From the NCBI GenBank assembly GCA_002221725.1, contig NJFT01000098.1:62001-126000 (forward strand): DNA of 64,000 bases, written 5' to 3'. Numbering within the stretch: position 1 is the stretch's first letter; the number at the start of each line of letters is the position of its first letter. Made by a program: the position numbers and the translations under genes. The notes beneath the pieces were generated by a model. It saw nothing but the letters and a program-made list of their open reading frames with translations. It searched no databases and had not been told where the DNA came from. The DNA is from Scedosporium boydii (Eukaryota > Ascomycota > Sordariomycetes > Microascales > Microascaceae). This document shows positions 21,104 to 33,908 of this stretch, in pieces.

Positions 21104-22490
21104 ATGCTCATCATGAAGATGAAGACCATCACCGCTTACCAAACCCTCGTAAACTCGTGCCCGTCTCGCTCCAGAACAGCCGCCCAGTCCCGCCAGTCCC
21201 TCCGCCAGTCCCTCCGACAGTCCCTCCGACAGTCTTGCCCGTCCCCCGCCTCCACAACGCGTCCGCACCTCCCGCACTTGTACCCCTCATCAAGAACCAG
21301 AACCGCCATAAGCCTCCCCCCACCACGACCCGGCTCAACCACTACTGCCACCACCACCACCACCAAATTCCTCACCACCGCAGCGAGAAAGTCAAGCTAT
21401 TGCACCATCGCCCCTGCAACTGCTGTACCACCACAATCACCCCAAAAGCCACCAACAACGCCCACAGTCACACCCACCATGCACCCAGCCGAAGTCATCG
21501 CCTCCACATTCCAGGGCGTCCCCGCCGAATCCCACGGCCCAATGTGGGAGCGTCTCTGGACCCAAAGCGTCACCCCCTGGGACCGCGCCGGCCCCAGCAT
21601 GCCGCTGCATGACCTCCTTGCCGAGCGCACCTCCCTTCTCGGCCCCGCCGCCCCTACTGCCGCCTCCGGTAACAAGCGGAAGACGGCCCTGGTCCCGGGC
21701 TGCGGCAAAGGTCACGATGTACTTCTACTCGCCTCATGGGGCTACGACGTCGTCGGCTTGGATCTGGCGGAGACGGCGTTGAAGGAGGCGAGGGAGAATG
21801 CGGAGGCCGTTAAGGACTCGGATGCGTATAAGCTGCAGGAGGGCGTACGGGAGAGGGGTAAGATCACTTGGGCGCTGGGTGATTTTTTTGCGGATGACTT
21901 CCTGAAGGAGGCGGGCGTTGAGAACTTTGATCTCATCTTTGACTTTACTGTAAGCTTCTCCTTCTTTTTTTTTTTCCAGCTCCGTTTTTATACTCTGTTC
22001 TCTAGGAATGTGCTTGGAGTTCGTTTTACTTGCTATAAACTTCCCTATATACCCGAAAATGCCCTATCCCGCGCGCCCTCCGTATTAAATTGCTACATCC
22101 CATATATGTTCACCCAGGCTAACCTACAACCCCCCATTCTAGTTCTCCTGTGCCCTCCCCATGTCTCTAAGACCAAAATGGGCCGCCCGCCAAGCCCAGC
22201 TCCTGGGCCCCGAAGGCCGCCTAGTCATCCTCCAGTTCCCCAACGGCAAACCCCTTTCCCTTCAGGGTCCCCCCTGGGGCGTCAACTCCGACATGTACCT
22301 CGCCCTGCTATCGCGCCCCGGCGAGGAAATCTCCATCGACGAGGACGGAAACGTAAAGGAGCCTGAGAAGATCGAGAGGCGCGAGGACGGGCTGAAGAGG
22401 GTGGATCTGTATACGCCCAAGAGGACGCATGTTATCGGGGTTGCGGAGGATGGGACTATTACTGATCGGGTGTCGGTTTGGGCTCATTGA
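21104..22490 (+). CDS. TPMT-family S-adenosylmethionine-dependent methyltransferase
   Basis: Exons are 21104-21949 and 22143-22490, with intron 21950-22142 (GTAAGC...CTAG, 193 bp). From the first ATG the protein is 397 aa; from the ATG at 21479 (MHPAEVIAS, in the good context CACCATGC) it is 272 aa, the family's usual size. The core shows WERLWTQSVTPWDRAGPS, the SAM-binding loop ALVPGCGKGHDVLLLA, then GYDVVGLDLAETAL. The junction FDFT/FSCALPMSLRPKWAARQ joins two conserved blocks. Fungal relatives are thiol or halide methyltransferases; the substrate is inferred only. The 125-residue extension is rich in Arg, Ser and Thr, almost lacks acidic residues, and carries a four-copy QSLR repeat; it could be a mitochondrial presequence. 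Both starts may be used. Confidence 0.85.
21191..21238 (+). repeat. 12-bp tandem repeat, four copies, in coding sequence
   Basis: Units of the type CGCCAGTCCCTC occur four times, the last diverged. In frame they encode QSLR-QSLR-QSLR-QS within the N-terminal extension of the methyltransferase. Copy number could vary between strains without changing the frame. Confidence 0.8.
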
Positions 22491-22606
22491 CCGTGGGTCG
22501 CCTTTATGTCTGTATATAGGAAGATCAATGCTCGCTTGCGCCCCAATTAGCGCTGGAGTTGTATGTAGGTGCATTGAACGAAGAAAAGAAAGAAAATCCC
22601 GCCAAC

Positions 22607-23542
22607 TCAGGGAGCCTTCCTCAACGAGTTGTAGTGCTCTCCAAGCCCATACCCATGCCTGTAATACGCAAGCCAAATCTCCACGGGCTCCTTCTCTCCA
22701 TCCCGACCATCAGACGGCCTAACCTTCTCCGTTGGCCCATTCTGCACCACGTTGATCTGCACATTATACGCGTTCGCCAACGCCAACAACTCCACCTGCC
22801 CACCCCACTCCGCCGTATCCCTCATCTTCCGCACATACCCCTCCAGATCCTCCTCCAAGAACGGCGCAAAGTCATCGGCGTGGGCCTCGATCCACCCTGC
22901 CGCCACCGCCCTGACGACCTTGTACCCCGGCACCTTTCCCTCTTCCGCCTGTTTCGCAGCGAGGAGGGCCACGCCGCGCTGCTCTAGCTGATCCGCCACG
23001 GCACTGAACAGGCAGTGGCCGTCCGGGCGAATCTCCTTCTCCGCGAGGGAATTCGCCTTGAACGTTCCCTCCATGGCTGCCCGCTCGATACCCCTGTGAT
23101 CCACCATGTTCGCCGCCTCGGACTCCGCTGCCTCGGCTGCCGCGAGCTGTTCGGCCGCCCGCCTGGCTAACCTCTCCCTCTGCCGGTTCCGCTTCTTGGG
23201 ACCCTGCGCTTCCTGCGCGGGTTGCGGTTCCTTGGCCGGCGGCACATTCTCAAACCGCACTTGTTTAATCTTTTCTACCAGAACTTCTTCTTCTCCGCGT
23301 CCCTCCTCTGTCCTATCGCCATTATCATTCTCGTTCGGCTCGCACTCGTTGTCACCATCGCCTGCGAGGGAAGCTAGCTCGGCGGCTTGCTTCGAGGCAA
23401 GTTGTCGCTCGAGCTCGGCGCATTCGTCGTTGACGCCCTTTCTTGTCTTTTTCGTCGCGTTCTTCTTCTTGTTCGTTATTCGGCCTTGGAGGTCTTTCTT
23501 CTCCTTGCGGTGCCGCGCTTGCATCTCTTCGAGGGTCTCCAT
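22607..23542 (-). CDS. OTU2: OTU-domain deubiquitinase, OTUD6/OTU2 type
   Basis: A single frame of 311 aa starts with ATG at 23542 (METLEEMQARHRKEKKDLQG); codons further upstream in frame start with TTG and are not needed. Residues 1-150 are charged and coiled-coil-like with Lys/Arg and Glu-rich blocks, as in OTUD6B and yeast Otu2. The OTU domain follows, with catalytic Asp174 and Cys177 in RPDGHCLFSAVADQLE and catalytic His303 in GEHYNSLR near the C-terminus. The enzyme removes ubiquitin; yeast Otu2 acts on ribosomal 40S ubiquitin marks, which is a family-based inference here. It is tail-to-tail with the methyltransferase gene, with stop codons only 116 bp apart. Confidence 0.92.
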   Translation of the reverse strand: METLEEMQARHRKEKKDLQGRITNKKKNATKKTRKGVNDECAELERQLASKQAAELASLAGDGDNECEPNENDNGDRTEEGRGEEEVLVEKIKQVRFENVPPAKEPQPAQEAQGPKKRNRQRERLARRAAEQLAAAEAAESEAANMVDHRGIERAAMEGTFKANSLAEKEIRPDGHCLFSAVADQLEQRGVALLAAKQAEEGKVPGYKVVRAVAAGWIEAHADDFAPFLEEDLEGYVRKMRDTAEWGGQVELLALANAYNVQINVVQNGPTEKVRPSDGRDGEKEPVEIWLAYYRHGYGLGEHYNSLRKAP

Positions 23543-24373
23543 GGTCAGTAGGGGATCGGGGGTTCGAAAAATAGCTCGAGTCGCAGTGACCTCGAGGAAA
23601 TAGAGGTTTCTGAGGTGGTTGGACAATACGGATATTCCTTCTTGCTGCTTGACGCGTGTGATTTTGTCGGTCTCGATTCGTGGACTCGCTTGCGTCGAGA
23701 ACTTTTTTTGCTTTCTGGTTTAAGATTGGGTTGACAAAGTTTATGGTGGGGTAATAAATTTGGCAGTCTTGGTCTGGTACCTTTGACATTCACATCTGCC
23801 AATGCGGGGCTGCTTCGCCTCTCCAGCGCCCGATGCCTCGACTCACCGCGACACCGCGAGATTGACAGAACTCGAGGTCCAACGCAAACAGCTTCAATAT
23901 GTGAAATGCACGCAACTAAAATACAAGAAATTCATTCGGCTATGCCGCTGTGATCATGCAGTATCAAGCCCTCTTTACATCTCTCTACATACCTCTCGGG
24001 TCTGGTTGCAGCTGGCCCCCTTGCCCCGAATACATCCATGCAGGTGGTGTATCATCAGCTTGCAGCATCCAGCTCGGAGAGAAACAGTCATCGAATTATT
24101 CCCAGAAAATAAAATAAAATAAAAAAAGACACCAGATGAGACGACAAAAGACGAAATGAAATAGGTGTTTAGGTATCCTTGTTCCTCCAGGTAAATCATC
24201 ACTTTCCAAAATCTTTTAGGTATAAAACCGTTCTCATAGTCCAACTCGACCTCCGCATACACTTTCTAAATAGGACATAGAATAAAGGACATGCCCAGAG
24301 CCGAACGGTAAAGTGCCGTCCTTCCCCGGGGTTCGAAACAAAACTTGGCTTGGCGCGGAATGGTTGGCCGACT
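23543..24373. other. Intergenic region between OTU and chitin synthase genes
   Basis: Both neighbours lie on the minus strand, so this is the OTU promoter plus the chitin synthase 3' region. An AAAATAAAATAAAATAAAAAAA tract (split here as AAAATAAAATAAAAT plus A run) lies near 24106-24127. No supported gene. Confidence 0.4.
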
Positions 24374-27313
24374 TTATCGTCTCGCGAAGCAGCACATGAG
24401 ACCAGTCTTGCCAAGGAACCAGAGGAAACCGAAGAAGCGGACGAGCGAGAGGACCGCAGTGGCATAAAGAAGGAACTTGAAGAAACCAGCGGTACGGGAG
24501 GACGCAGTATCCTGTCAAGAGTAAATTTGTTAGCGCGGATGCGAGGGGGAGCTTGTTTTATATGAAAGAAGTAATCACTCACGCCGATGCCAAACGAGTT
24601 GAAGTTGTCGCTCGTGATGATGACGATCAGGAGCGCGTTGGAGAAGAGCCAGCACACGACTAGACCGGTTCTGAAAGACTTGTACGAATCCTCGACATCC
24701 TTGGCCTCGATCTCGTCGGCTTCCGAGAACGGCTCAAGAGCTCTCTTGACAGTCTGCTCGAACTGAATATCGATATCCTCCTGGGGTTTGTCAATCTCCT
24801 CGACAACTGCCTCGTTCTTCTCGCCTTTGCTCACGTGGGCAGACGGGAGCGCCTCGGCCTTGTCCGAGCCCTTGGTACCCCACGAGACGTCATGCCAGTT
24901 GTTGAACGCGTACACCATGAGAACGTTCACGTACGTCGACATGAGCAAAAGATACGAGGGGAACGAGTGGAACATGTGCCACGGGTCGAGGTAGAGGAAC
25001 GAAGCCAGGAAGTAAAGACCGTAGATGGTAACGAGAGCGACGATGATGACACCGGCAGCGGACTCGCCGAAGAAACTCTTGACAAAATCCTCTCCGCTCG
25101 CCAGGCTGATCTGGTCTCCGATGCCGCCGTTAAACGCGCGGGCGACGAGGTAACCAGACAACACAAGAATGTAACCTTGAATGATGGCGAAGACGATAAA
25201 GGACAAGATGTATTGGTACTTGGAACCCTTGGGTCGGTTACCAAGAGCCAAGATGAACTGTAGAATGACAAAGGCGAGGTAAAGGTATTTCAGGATAGCG
25301 TTGATGAGTGGCGTAGCAGAATCCCCAAAGGGCCAAGCGTGGTGCTCGGCGCTCTCGCTGCCACCGGGGACGGGGGTACCGACGAGATCCATGATAACCG
25401 TTGTCGTGAGGTAGTACGATGCCAAACTGAACCAGGTGAAGATGACGTTGAGAACGTTGTAGATGAGCTGAACGTGGAAGAAGAACATGCGGATGATGTT
25501 GTGGCTCGACTTGTACATTCGTCCGAAGTGCATCAGCGAGTAAAGGGAGGCGGCGAACGAACCGTTGAGCCAACGACGACGCTGCGAGATGAACTCGGCA
25601 GCACCCTCGGGCACATCAGTCTCACCCTTGGCAGCCTTGATGTAGCTTAGATGCCACTTCTGTCCAGCCTTCGCAACCAACTCGAAGCAGAGAATACGGT
25701 CCTCGGCCAAGAACATGTTCTTCTTGAAGATGTTCATACCATCAATACCCTTCTTCCCGAGGCGCTTTGACAATGTGTGGTCACCGTGGAAGTACTGGTC
25801 CAAGGGACGTCCCATGATAGCTCTGTATCGGTATGCAGAGAAAGCACCGGGCAACACACTAACATAACCGAAAGCGCTCTCGAGGGGCTTATCAAGAATG
25901 TTGGAGATCTTGTACTCGAAGTTTTGGACAGAGACGAGGGGGTTGATCAGCTTCTTTCCGCCCTTACCCAACATGGCGTGAATTTCACCGCAAGCACCTC
26001 CCAAGTCTTTGTCGTTGTAGAATCCCTCCCAAAGTGCAAGGAGTGACTTGGGACTGGGTTTAGTACCGGCGTCCAGCAGAATGCACACCTCGGGGTTCAG
26101 GATGCGACCGAACGCGTTGAAGAGCCATCGATGGGAGTTAATCTTCTTGCTGTTTTTCTGCTTCAGACAGAAGATGAACTGGACAGGAGGAAGAGTCTGG
26201 GGGCTGTCGTCCATTGGCCGGATAAGCTGCTGGTTAGGCGTCACGGACAGTTGCGTCGTGTACTCGAAAATGTGCGCCACCGTCTCCTTGCCGTCGACGT
26301 CCTTCTTGACGACACCGTCCTGGTAAACACCGATGGTGGCCAAGACGTCCAGGACATTCTTGTCCGTCTTTTCGATACCATCGAAGACCAAGCAGACAAC
26401 AATCTTCTGCCAAGCAGGACCACCCTTGTTCCAGAACACCGACTTCTTCAGGTTCACGATATCTCTTATGTTTTGCATGACACCGTGAAGAGTTCGGGAC
26501 AGGAGCAACTTGTCTTCGTTGTAGTAGGTAATGGCGATGAGAAGCTCAGTGTGACGGTTATACATCCTCGGCCGGAGATCGTAACCGTTCTTGAGGGTGA
26601 AGTCGTCTGGATCGCACGTAGCGGCGGTATACCTCATCTTGATGAATTCATCCGAGCCACCCTCGCTATCTCGATACTTGGGTTGAACGGCATTTCGGAT
26701 GGCACTAGGCACTGGGTAGTCGATGCTCAGGACGGAGCCCTGCACAAGCTTGACCTTACGGGTGGCATATCGCTTCAAACCACCGCCAGGGGCCATGTTC
26801 GGCTGCTGCCTTCGAATCCAACTGTCGTTGGCATCCACATGGGAGACCGGCCTGTCGCCATAGCCATATCCACCAGTGGCATCGTAGCCGGTGGCATAGC
26901 CCTGGCCTCCTCCGTATGTTTCGCCAAACCCTGGCGTAGGGGTCTGGCTATGCGCACCCGGTGCATAGGTTTCGGTTAAACTGTAAGCAGAAACCGGTCG
27001 AGGAGGGGGGTTGTTGGCACCGAGGTACGCGTTATCGTAGCCCTGTTGTGGGTTCGGATCTCTGAGAAGGGAACGCTCGACTTCTTCGTCATGGCCGTCT
27101 CCCTGAGGTGGGATGTGGTACTGTCAATTGGCGTGGCGCTGCGCGTTAGTTGAAACTCTCTTGTCGATTCCGACCCTGAATTGCAACCCCCCAAGGTTTG
27201 GCAATTACAGAGCAGAGTTTACTAGTGATTGACAAACTCACACTTTGACCCGGAGGAAGGTCCTGTAGAGGTTGGCCATACTCCTGGCCGCGACCACCGC
27301 CCTGGTACGCCAT
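24374..27313 (-). CDS. chsB: Class III chitin synthase, three exons
   Basis: Exons in transcript order are 27313-27242, 27120-24583 and 24511-24374. Introns are 27241-27121 (GTGAGT, branch CTAAC) and 24582-24512 (GTGAGT...ACAG), both in phase 0. The product is 915 aa, the usual class III length. Exon 1 encodes [20 protein letters not shown], the typical opening. A flexible Gly/Tyr/Pro-rich N-terminus leads to [20 protein letters not shown]. Catalytic marks are DAGTKPSP (Asp at 374), [17 protein letters not shown] (497-499) and QRRRWLNGS (537-545). Multiple membrane segments follow, and the last exon ends [11 protein letters not shown]. It is a plasma-membrane glycosyltransferase making chitin from UDP-GlcNAc; class III enzymes are important for hyphal growth and conidiation in several moulds. 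The read-through frame beyond the last donor (to 24199) is a retained-intron artefact. Confidence 0.96.
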
Positions 27314-28063
27314 ATTTTAGGTGAAGGGGCACCTTGAGCCTCGAGAAACAGACTCGGTTCAAGAGTGTATCGGAGAGACGCCTCAGAGAATTTCGGGATG
27401 ACACGACAAGCGGGCGATTGGCCGAGCTTCGACGTCGATGGTATTCAACACCAACGGTTTGACGTATTGGGTTGTCGGGATGGATAGGATAAAGATTTGG
27501 GGAAGGAAAAAAAAATAGGGGAAGGGGTTTCGAGAAGACGCTGGGTCAAGCTGAGGCAAGGCTTTCCGAACGGACGCAACGGCTACAGTACATTAAATTG
27601 TTCTTGCTCCACTGTTTGGCTGGGAACTCGTAAGCAGGGGGAGCTGCAGACAAGCGCTGTGTCAAGAAAAAAAAGAAACAAAAGAACAAAAGAGAGGGAA
27701 CAAACAAGATGGGCTTCTCCGATCTTTGTTCCTGGCTTTCTTGGAAGCAAGAAAGAGATGCTGTGGCTTTAAAGGAGGGTCAAGGCCAAGGGGAGGGAGC
27801 TGAAGAAATTCCTTGAAAACTACGCCAAACACAGAGTAGGGGGATGGATCTTGGATGGGCTGGGTAGAGCTTGAGGGCCAAAGGGGAATCCCAGACCGGG
27901 CTGAGGGCTGATGGCTGATGGCTGGACAGATGCTGGGAATTTTTTTTTTCCTGGCTCTCCAGCCCAAACCACACAGGAATTGCAGTGGTCCGTATTACGA
28001 TTGACGCTGGATTCGTGGCTGAGCAGGGAACTGGTAAAAACGTGCATAGCAAGCACAGTTAAT

Positions 28064-31000
28064 TACGAAGTACGAAGTACAAACCAAAAAGGGACAGACC
28101 AGGGGTCGCCAAGTCCTACCAAGCACACTCCCTCCAAATGCCATCAAATCCGCCATCAAATCCACCAGATGACTTACTTCCAAGACCTCCCTCAGTGAGT
28201 GTTGCAAAAAGGTGTGGCTCTTCCGCATTCCAACACATCTCGAAGCAGAGACAAACTAAGCTTCCCTGAGCGTAAAACACTTCGATTCATCTGGAGGCTG
28301 TCCTTTGTCCCCCATCTTTTTCCTTTGACAGGCAGTGCTGGAACACTGGAAGAAGCGGCAGAGAGTACGAAGGTATAAGTACCCGAAGTGAGATTTTCCA
28401 ATCCACGATTCGAGGTACAAACCAAACCTAACATGTACCCCGTATTTTCTAGAATAGATACTGTCTTCATAAAGAAATAAACATGCGACGTACAGTGCAA
28501 AATTAATTCCTCTGCCTCATTTGCGCTAAATCCCAGGTCACTTCCCCATGTTCCAGGATTCCATGCTGAGGCGGACGCTACCCCTGACGCCGCCGTTTCG
28601 TGACTTTCCATGGCGTCAGCCATAATTCAGGGATTTGTATGAAGTATCGACGAAGCAGTGAAAGAAAGAGAGGGAAGAGTATTCAAAAGCCTGTGATCCC
28701 AATGCCAACTGAGGTTTTGAAGACCAAACAGAGCCATTCAAATCTCCAACTAGAATCAACTGTACGAAGTAGTCAGGAATGGCCACGACGTGGCTAGAGT
28801 CGACTCGAGCCACGCCCAATCTACTTCGTACGGGGAGGATAGATTTTGGGACGGACGCCCTTCGGCCGACCTTTGTTCCTCTTACTCACTCACCTCCCCA
28901 AGACGAGCATCAACACCCAACGCGAATCCGGTATGCTATCCAGCCACTGAGTTGACTAGACAAGACCAGCCTCGCCGCAAAGCGACTCGACATGGAGGTT
29001 AAGCTGTATATCGCCCCTTCACCTCTCATCCGGGAAGTCTCGTCTCAACACACTCTCAATCCATCTCACCTCACATGCAAAGCAGCCTAGGAGGCAACTA
29101 GAGACCCGACTCCCAATGCGCTTTGCATATTCCTCCGCAGACGTTTCTCTAATTGGATGTGGCTTGGCTTGGGCTGGGCACATGCTGCTGCAGGTTGGCA
29201 ATAATTCTTACAGACAAAGCATTTCGTTTCTGTTCTGCCTGTTGTCAGAAACTTCAGCCGCCCATCAGGCTCGCTCTGTCTTTGCCTCCTCGACCTCCCT
29301 CGTCATGCTCATATCTCCCCTTATCAAAGGGCCGTCAATCAAACTCTCGCGAAGTCTAGAGCACACATTTCAATCAGGATCACAACAGCTTTGTTCAAGG
29401 CTCGACCCATTTCTTGCACACTCGAACAACGCTCGAACAAAAGGAACGAAAGCCACTTCGGCCTTGGTGACTTCGGAAATCGATTTCGGAATATCTAATC
29501 CCAAAAGCGAGCGCGAGATGACAAGGACCAACCAACCCCTGCGAAAGGAGCTCGGAGAAGACGACAATAATGTCTTTGAGAGGGAGCCGCATTTGGCAAC
29601 CAGTTCTGAGGCTGATGAGGCGGTGCACCGGGCCTTGGTCGTGAGACCACCACCTTTACTCCAAGCGGGTAAGCGTATTTCGTACACTCCAGTGCAACGT
29701 GTTTTTAGCGTGTCTCGTAGTGTAATTTGAGCCAAATTTAGAAGTAGGAAGGCTCAGGAGTAGAGCATTGTCAACACAGGCGGAAAACCCCTTCCACACG
29801 CCCATGGCTAGGACTCAGCAACAATGAAGGGAGACCGTCTGGTCTAACCTTGAAAGCAAAGGGATCGCAGCAGATGCTTGAACCCGAGGCTCTTCGTCGT
29901 CGTTTGTTTGTTTGGTTCGGCTTTTGCCATGTGCGTTCGCGACCTTCCGATCTGGCCTACCATGTCTCACCTCCCGACCATTCGGGTGAAGGAAACAAGG
30001 TCTCACGGACAAAGCCACCCGGCCATTTGAACCCGACTCGAAGTTGTAATTATCACGTTGCAGAAGCTATCAACTTCAATGCATGTAATCCCCGCAGCGG
30101 CATCACCCATCCGGAGGGAACCCAATCTTTCATCACTTGGGGAAAGAAAGTCATGAAATGATCTAATGTTGGTTTCTTGATTCCCATCAGACCGAGATCC
30201 TTCAGTAGTTTACGTACGAAGTACATCCTCATTCTCTTTGTCTTCAATCTTTGTCCTGGAAAAGTATCACTGGAGTTCTGAGGTCATTGGAGAGATGTGG
30301 GATTAAAGGAAAGACGATAGACCCGCCTCCCTTGTTTCAAGTGTTCAACCCTCAAATATCCAGCCCTCTGTTGTGAGCTCATAGGCTGTCTGTCAGTCGT
30401 GTCTCCAGTAAATCCACCAGGGTCACCTTCCATTGGCGTGACTTGTGGCAGCTCCCAGTGCCGTCGAACTAGCGCGAGTGGTGTTAGCGCAAACTCTCGC
30501 AGAAACACTCGATTGATTCTTTGAATCTTTAGCCTGAAGATCCTCAGGGGCAAAGACTTGGCTGCAGCATCCCGCGCCTTTTTTTTTTTTTTTTTTTTTT
30601 AACTCACTCGCAGAAGGGTTTTCGTCATCCAACAGCTCGGGATGGGATGGGTCTTTCTTCAATATCCGTAGGTATTCTTCCGTTGGTGTTTCCAAGGCAT
30701 AGCTTGAAGAAATCCGGATATGTTTATTGCGTCCCGACGATGGTTGGCATTCCAGAGATGATAACCCGCGCACTTTACTAAGGTGCAATCGTTACTATTG
30801 CTCTGTTCAGTGTTGAAACACTCCCATATTGAAATTCACTCCGATGCAGTGCAGCATGATGCAAGGCACGACTACATACGCCAACGGCAGCCAAGGACGG
30901 GGCAGGGCCCATATTTCTGAGATGGAAAACCGCAATCCCTCAAGATTAGTGTACTGCACTACCACAGTATCCAGTAGACTCGTTGGATGGCGAACGGTGG

Positions 31001-32520
31001 CAGGTGGTTCGTCTCGACACCATCGTGGGGTTGGATGAGAAGAGAGTGCCGCACCTACGGGCCAACCTCGCCCTTCCGTGGAATAGTAGCGTGGAGGCTC
31101 TAGAACCTCACCCAGTAGCCGGCGATGCTGTTCACGATCGGTGGTAATTTGGACCCGGTTCGCCTGTTCCTGTCTGCGCCCAGGAATCGAGAGCGATCCG
31201 GTAAACAGAGTGCAGTAATACACGGCTTCGTTATGACCACATACACATACGAAAATGGCGAGATCCTCCTGCATATAGGTAGGGACCAAACCTTGGCACA
31301 TCACCAAAAGCCCTTGCAAGGCGAGCGCCCTCCCTTCGAAAGATTCTTCCAGATCACTTGCGGAAGCTGGTTCTCCTCGATTGGTCGGGCGGGTAATTAA
31401 GAACGATTAGAACATTTAAGCAATAAACCCTGCCTGCTCATGTCCACGTTCGACACTGGCTCAATATTAAATTACCTGCACCTGGAAGCAAAATGGGTTA
31501 CGGAAGAGCAATATACTCCTCATCCCGTCTTTATTGGCTCTTCCTAAGAGTGTTAATACCCGTACTTGTAAGTTCCTTGTGGATCGTCGCAACGATGAGC
31601 TGGTTCGGGTCTTGACGGGAAAAGAAAGCCCAATTGCCGGGCTGAACGAACCTCGACCTCCAGGGCTCGACCAGCTATATCAGAGCATTCGTAATTGATC
31701 GCGGAACCCAGTTCCATCGTAGATATTATCTCGTCGTATCCTATGAATATCGTCCGAGTTTCTCAGCGTGAGATTCAAGGCTCGACCTTGGACAAGATGT
31801 GGAAAGAGGCAGGAAACAAGAGCCACACAGCCAGCTCATGTTTCATACTCTAGCGACCTTCCAGTTCGGTCATGGGGAGGTCGCGTGCGAGACAGTCATC
31901 TGAGCAGCGGGAGAAAATATGTCGTGTCCTCCTCCCGAGGTGGACGGTAAAGAATGGTGTGCCACTCGTCGAGAGGGGACCTCTTGCAGAAGCGAATCTG
32001 TCGTGGACACACTGTTCCCGGAGGTGAGTCTCCAGGAGGGGGTCACTCCAAGTGAAATACACGTTTTTGCTCATATGAACACGCGTCCGGCCCGGGAAGA
32101 TTAAATGACACCATACTTGAGAGAAGAGCAGAAGAGAAGACAAGAAAAGGTGATCAATGTTTTTGGCCTGCTGTGTAACCCAAAATAGCAATACTACAAA
32201 AGAGAAAAAGGAAAAGATCCAGATGTCGGATTGGTGAATATGGCATTAATCGTCGGAGATTGAATCGCAATAAAAGTGATCTCGGTCACCATCAATATCG
32301 CCAATTCGGAGGATTTTGTGGCCAAGGAATATGAAGTGCTAGAACAGGAGAGACTGTCTGCCCCATCGAACGTTATTTCCTGTCAGATGTGAGCTAGGAT
32401 CAAACAGGGTATGGTAGGGCTAAGATGTTAATGGAATGTGAATGGGCAGCACCAATGACCAAACGCCCAGCTTCTGAGATTCGGTTCTGATCAATATTGA
32501 TCCTGTTGATTTACTTCGTA
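28064..32520. repeat. Dispersed 9-mer TACTTCGTA/TACGAAGTA, cluster B
   Basis: Exact copies begin at 28064 and 28071 (overlapping, a heptamer step of TACGAAG), 28763, 28822, 30215 and 32512. The pair at 28763 and 28822 is in inverted orientation. Confidence 0.8.
28762..28832. repeat. Hairpin-like inverted repeat ending in the 9-mer
   Basis: The left end is GTACGAAGTAG and the right end its complement CTACTTCGTAC. Centred between them, 28790-28813 is a 24-base palindrome around GTCGAC with one mismatched pair (arms GTGGCTAGAGTC and GACTCGAGCCAC). The whole of about 71 bases can fold back on itself with unequal internal loops. It resembles a minute inverted-repeat element. Confidence 0.6.
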
Positions 32521-33908
32521 TTGACCATTGATCAATGCTCTCATGTTGTATCCTGCTTGTATCTCGGAGAGTAAATTGGTACTAGTCTGACCTTAATATG
32601 CATGTATTACTCTCGGTTGGAGAGAACATTGAACCTATTAATAAAATGCTACCTGTAGCTACCCATTCTCGTCATCGGCTGATTTGATTGAGAGAGGAGA
32701 CATTGTAAATGGACTCGTCCAAGCAAGACGGACTTGGCGACCGTTGTTATTGTTAGGGTTTGAAGTAAACTCTCAGGCTTGAGCGGTGAATAAGATACGT
32801 ATTACACTATTTAACAATAGTCTAGGCTGGTTTATGCTTTCACTGCCCTGAGAATGGATATCTGGGTGTACCTGGCTCCGAAGTGGGGCGCAAGGGAATG
32901 TGCCTGGCGAATGAGATGGCGGAAATCCCATCCACCCACAGTGTTTCGCCCTTGGATTTCACAAGCCATGGATCTTCTGTAAACTCAAATGTACCCAGAG
33001 GCTGTACAAATACATCTGACCGCACTTCAAAATACCGGTTGGTCTTGGTACCCATACTCCTGTCAACTACGGCAGTTCCTGTTCCTGTACAGTTGTACCT
33101 GCGCTATTACTCAGGACATTGCACGACCAAAGTAAGTGGAATTAAGTACGAAGGATGGTACGGGAGGTACGGTACAATACCTCGTTTTCCCCTTCTCCGC
33201 ATTCAGCAGCCCATAGAATGTGAATTTTGTAGAGGTAGTCCGTGGTACAGTGGTTGTAGAGTGGTAGTAAAGTGAACCCCCCCTTCGGACCAAACTCTTT
33301 TTGATCTGGTCGCCTCCGCCCTTCTCGATCCTCTCCATTGCCCATCCTTCTTGTCCTCCGCTCTTCCGCCTCTTGCCTCCTGTCATCTCCCGTCAAAATT
33401 CAAAATCGCAGGACAGGCGACGATATCTCCCTTACGAACTTCTTGTCGAGTCTCCTGTTTCCATGTAAACTCCTCGCGGAAACCTCTTGCCGGACGTTCG
33501 ATCAATGCCACTCATGAGGCATTTCTAACTATTCGATTTTCCACCGTCCCTTTTCTTAGGCTTCAATTCTCGGGCTTGTCCCTCGTCATTCGTTTACCAA
33601 CCTTTAACTCTCTCTCATCTACGAGCATCGCCTCGGGGGCTTGACTGGTCTCGTCCTAGATAAATAAACCTTGCCTTTTCTTCGTTTCCGTCTTTTGCTT
33701 TACATCCGATCAGCTCTGTTATACTAGATTCCACGGCCTGCACTTTCCTGTCTCTCCGAAATACGACTGTCCCTTTGATACCCTCAGCGCCGTCCAGTGG
33801 AGTTCCAATCTTCGAAACGATCGACACACCCAGTCTCATACCTTTTCGCCCGTCGATCATCACCATTTACAGCTTCAACCTACCAACCTACCCTCCTCGA
33901 CAACAAAA

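Larger units (their letters stand above)
27314..33908. other. Gene-free stretch of 6.6 kb between divergent genes
   Basis: This separates the divergent chitin synthase and OPY2-like genes, and both promoters must lie within it. I find no supported gene. It has A-rich tracts near 27505-27516, a run of about 23 T at 30579-30601, a 14-bp palindrome at 32489-32502 (GATCAATATTGATC), six copies of the 9-mer, and the hairpin-like element at 28762-28832. A pyrimidine-rich leader precedes 33909. Confidence 0.4.

Noticed and set aside
24199..24373. Extension of the chitin synthase frame past its last donor site
   Set aside because: It arises from reading through the 24512-24582 intron; splicing gives the conserved ending [11 protein letters not shown].
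26131..26979. 282-codon plus-strand open frame
   Set aside because: It is antisense to the chitin synthase catalytic region.
29116..29730. 204-codon plus-strand open frame
   Set aside because: Composition is irregular and there are no conserved motifs; an overlapping minus frame of similar quality exists.
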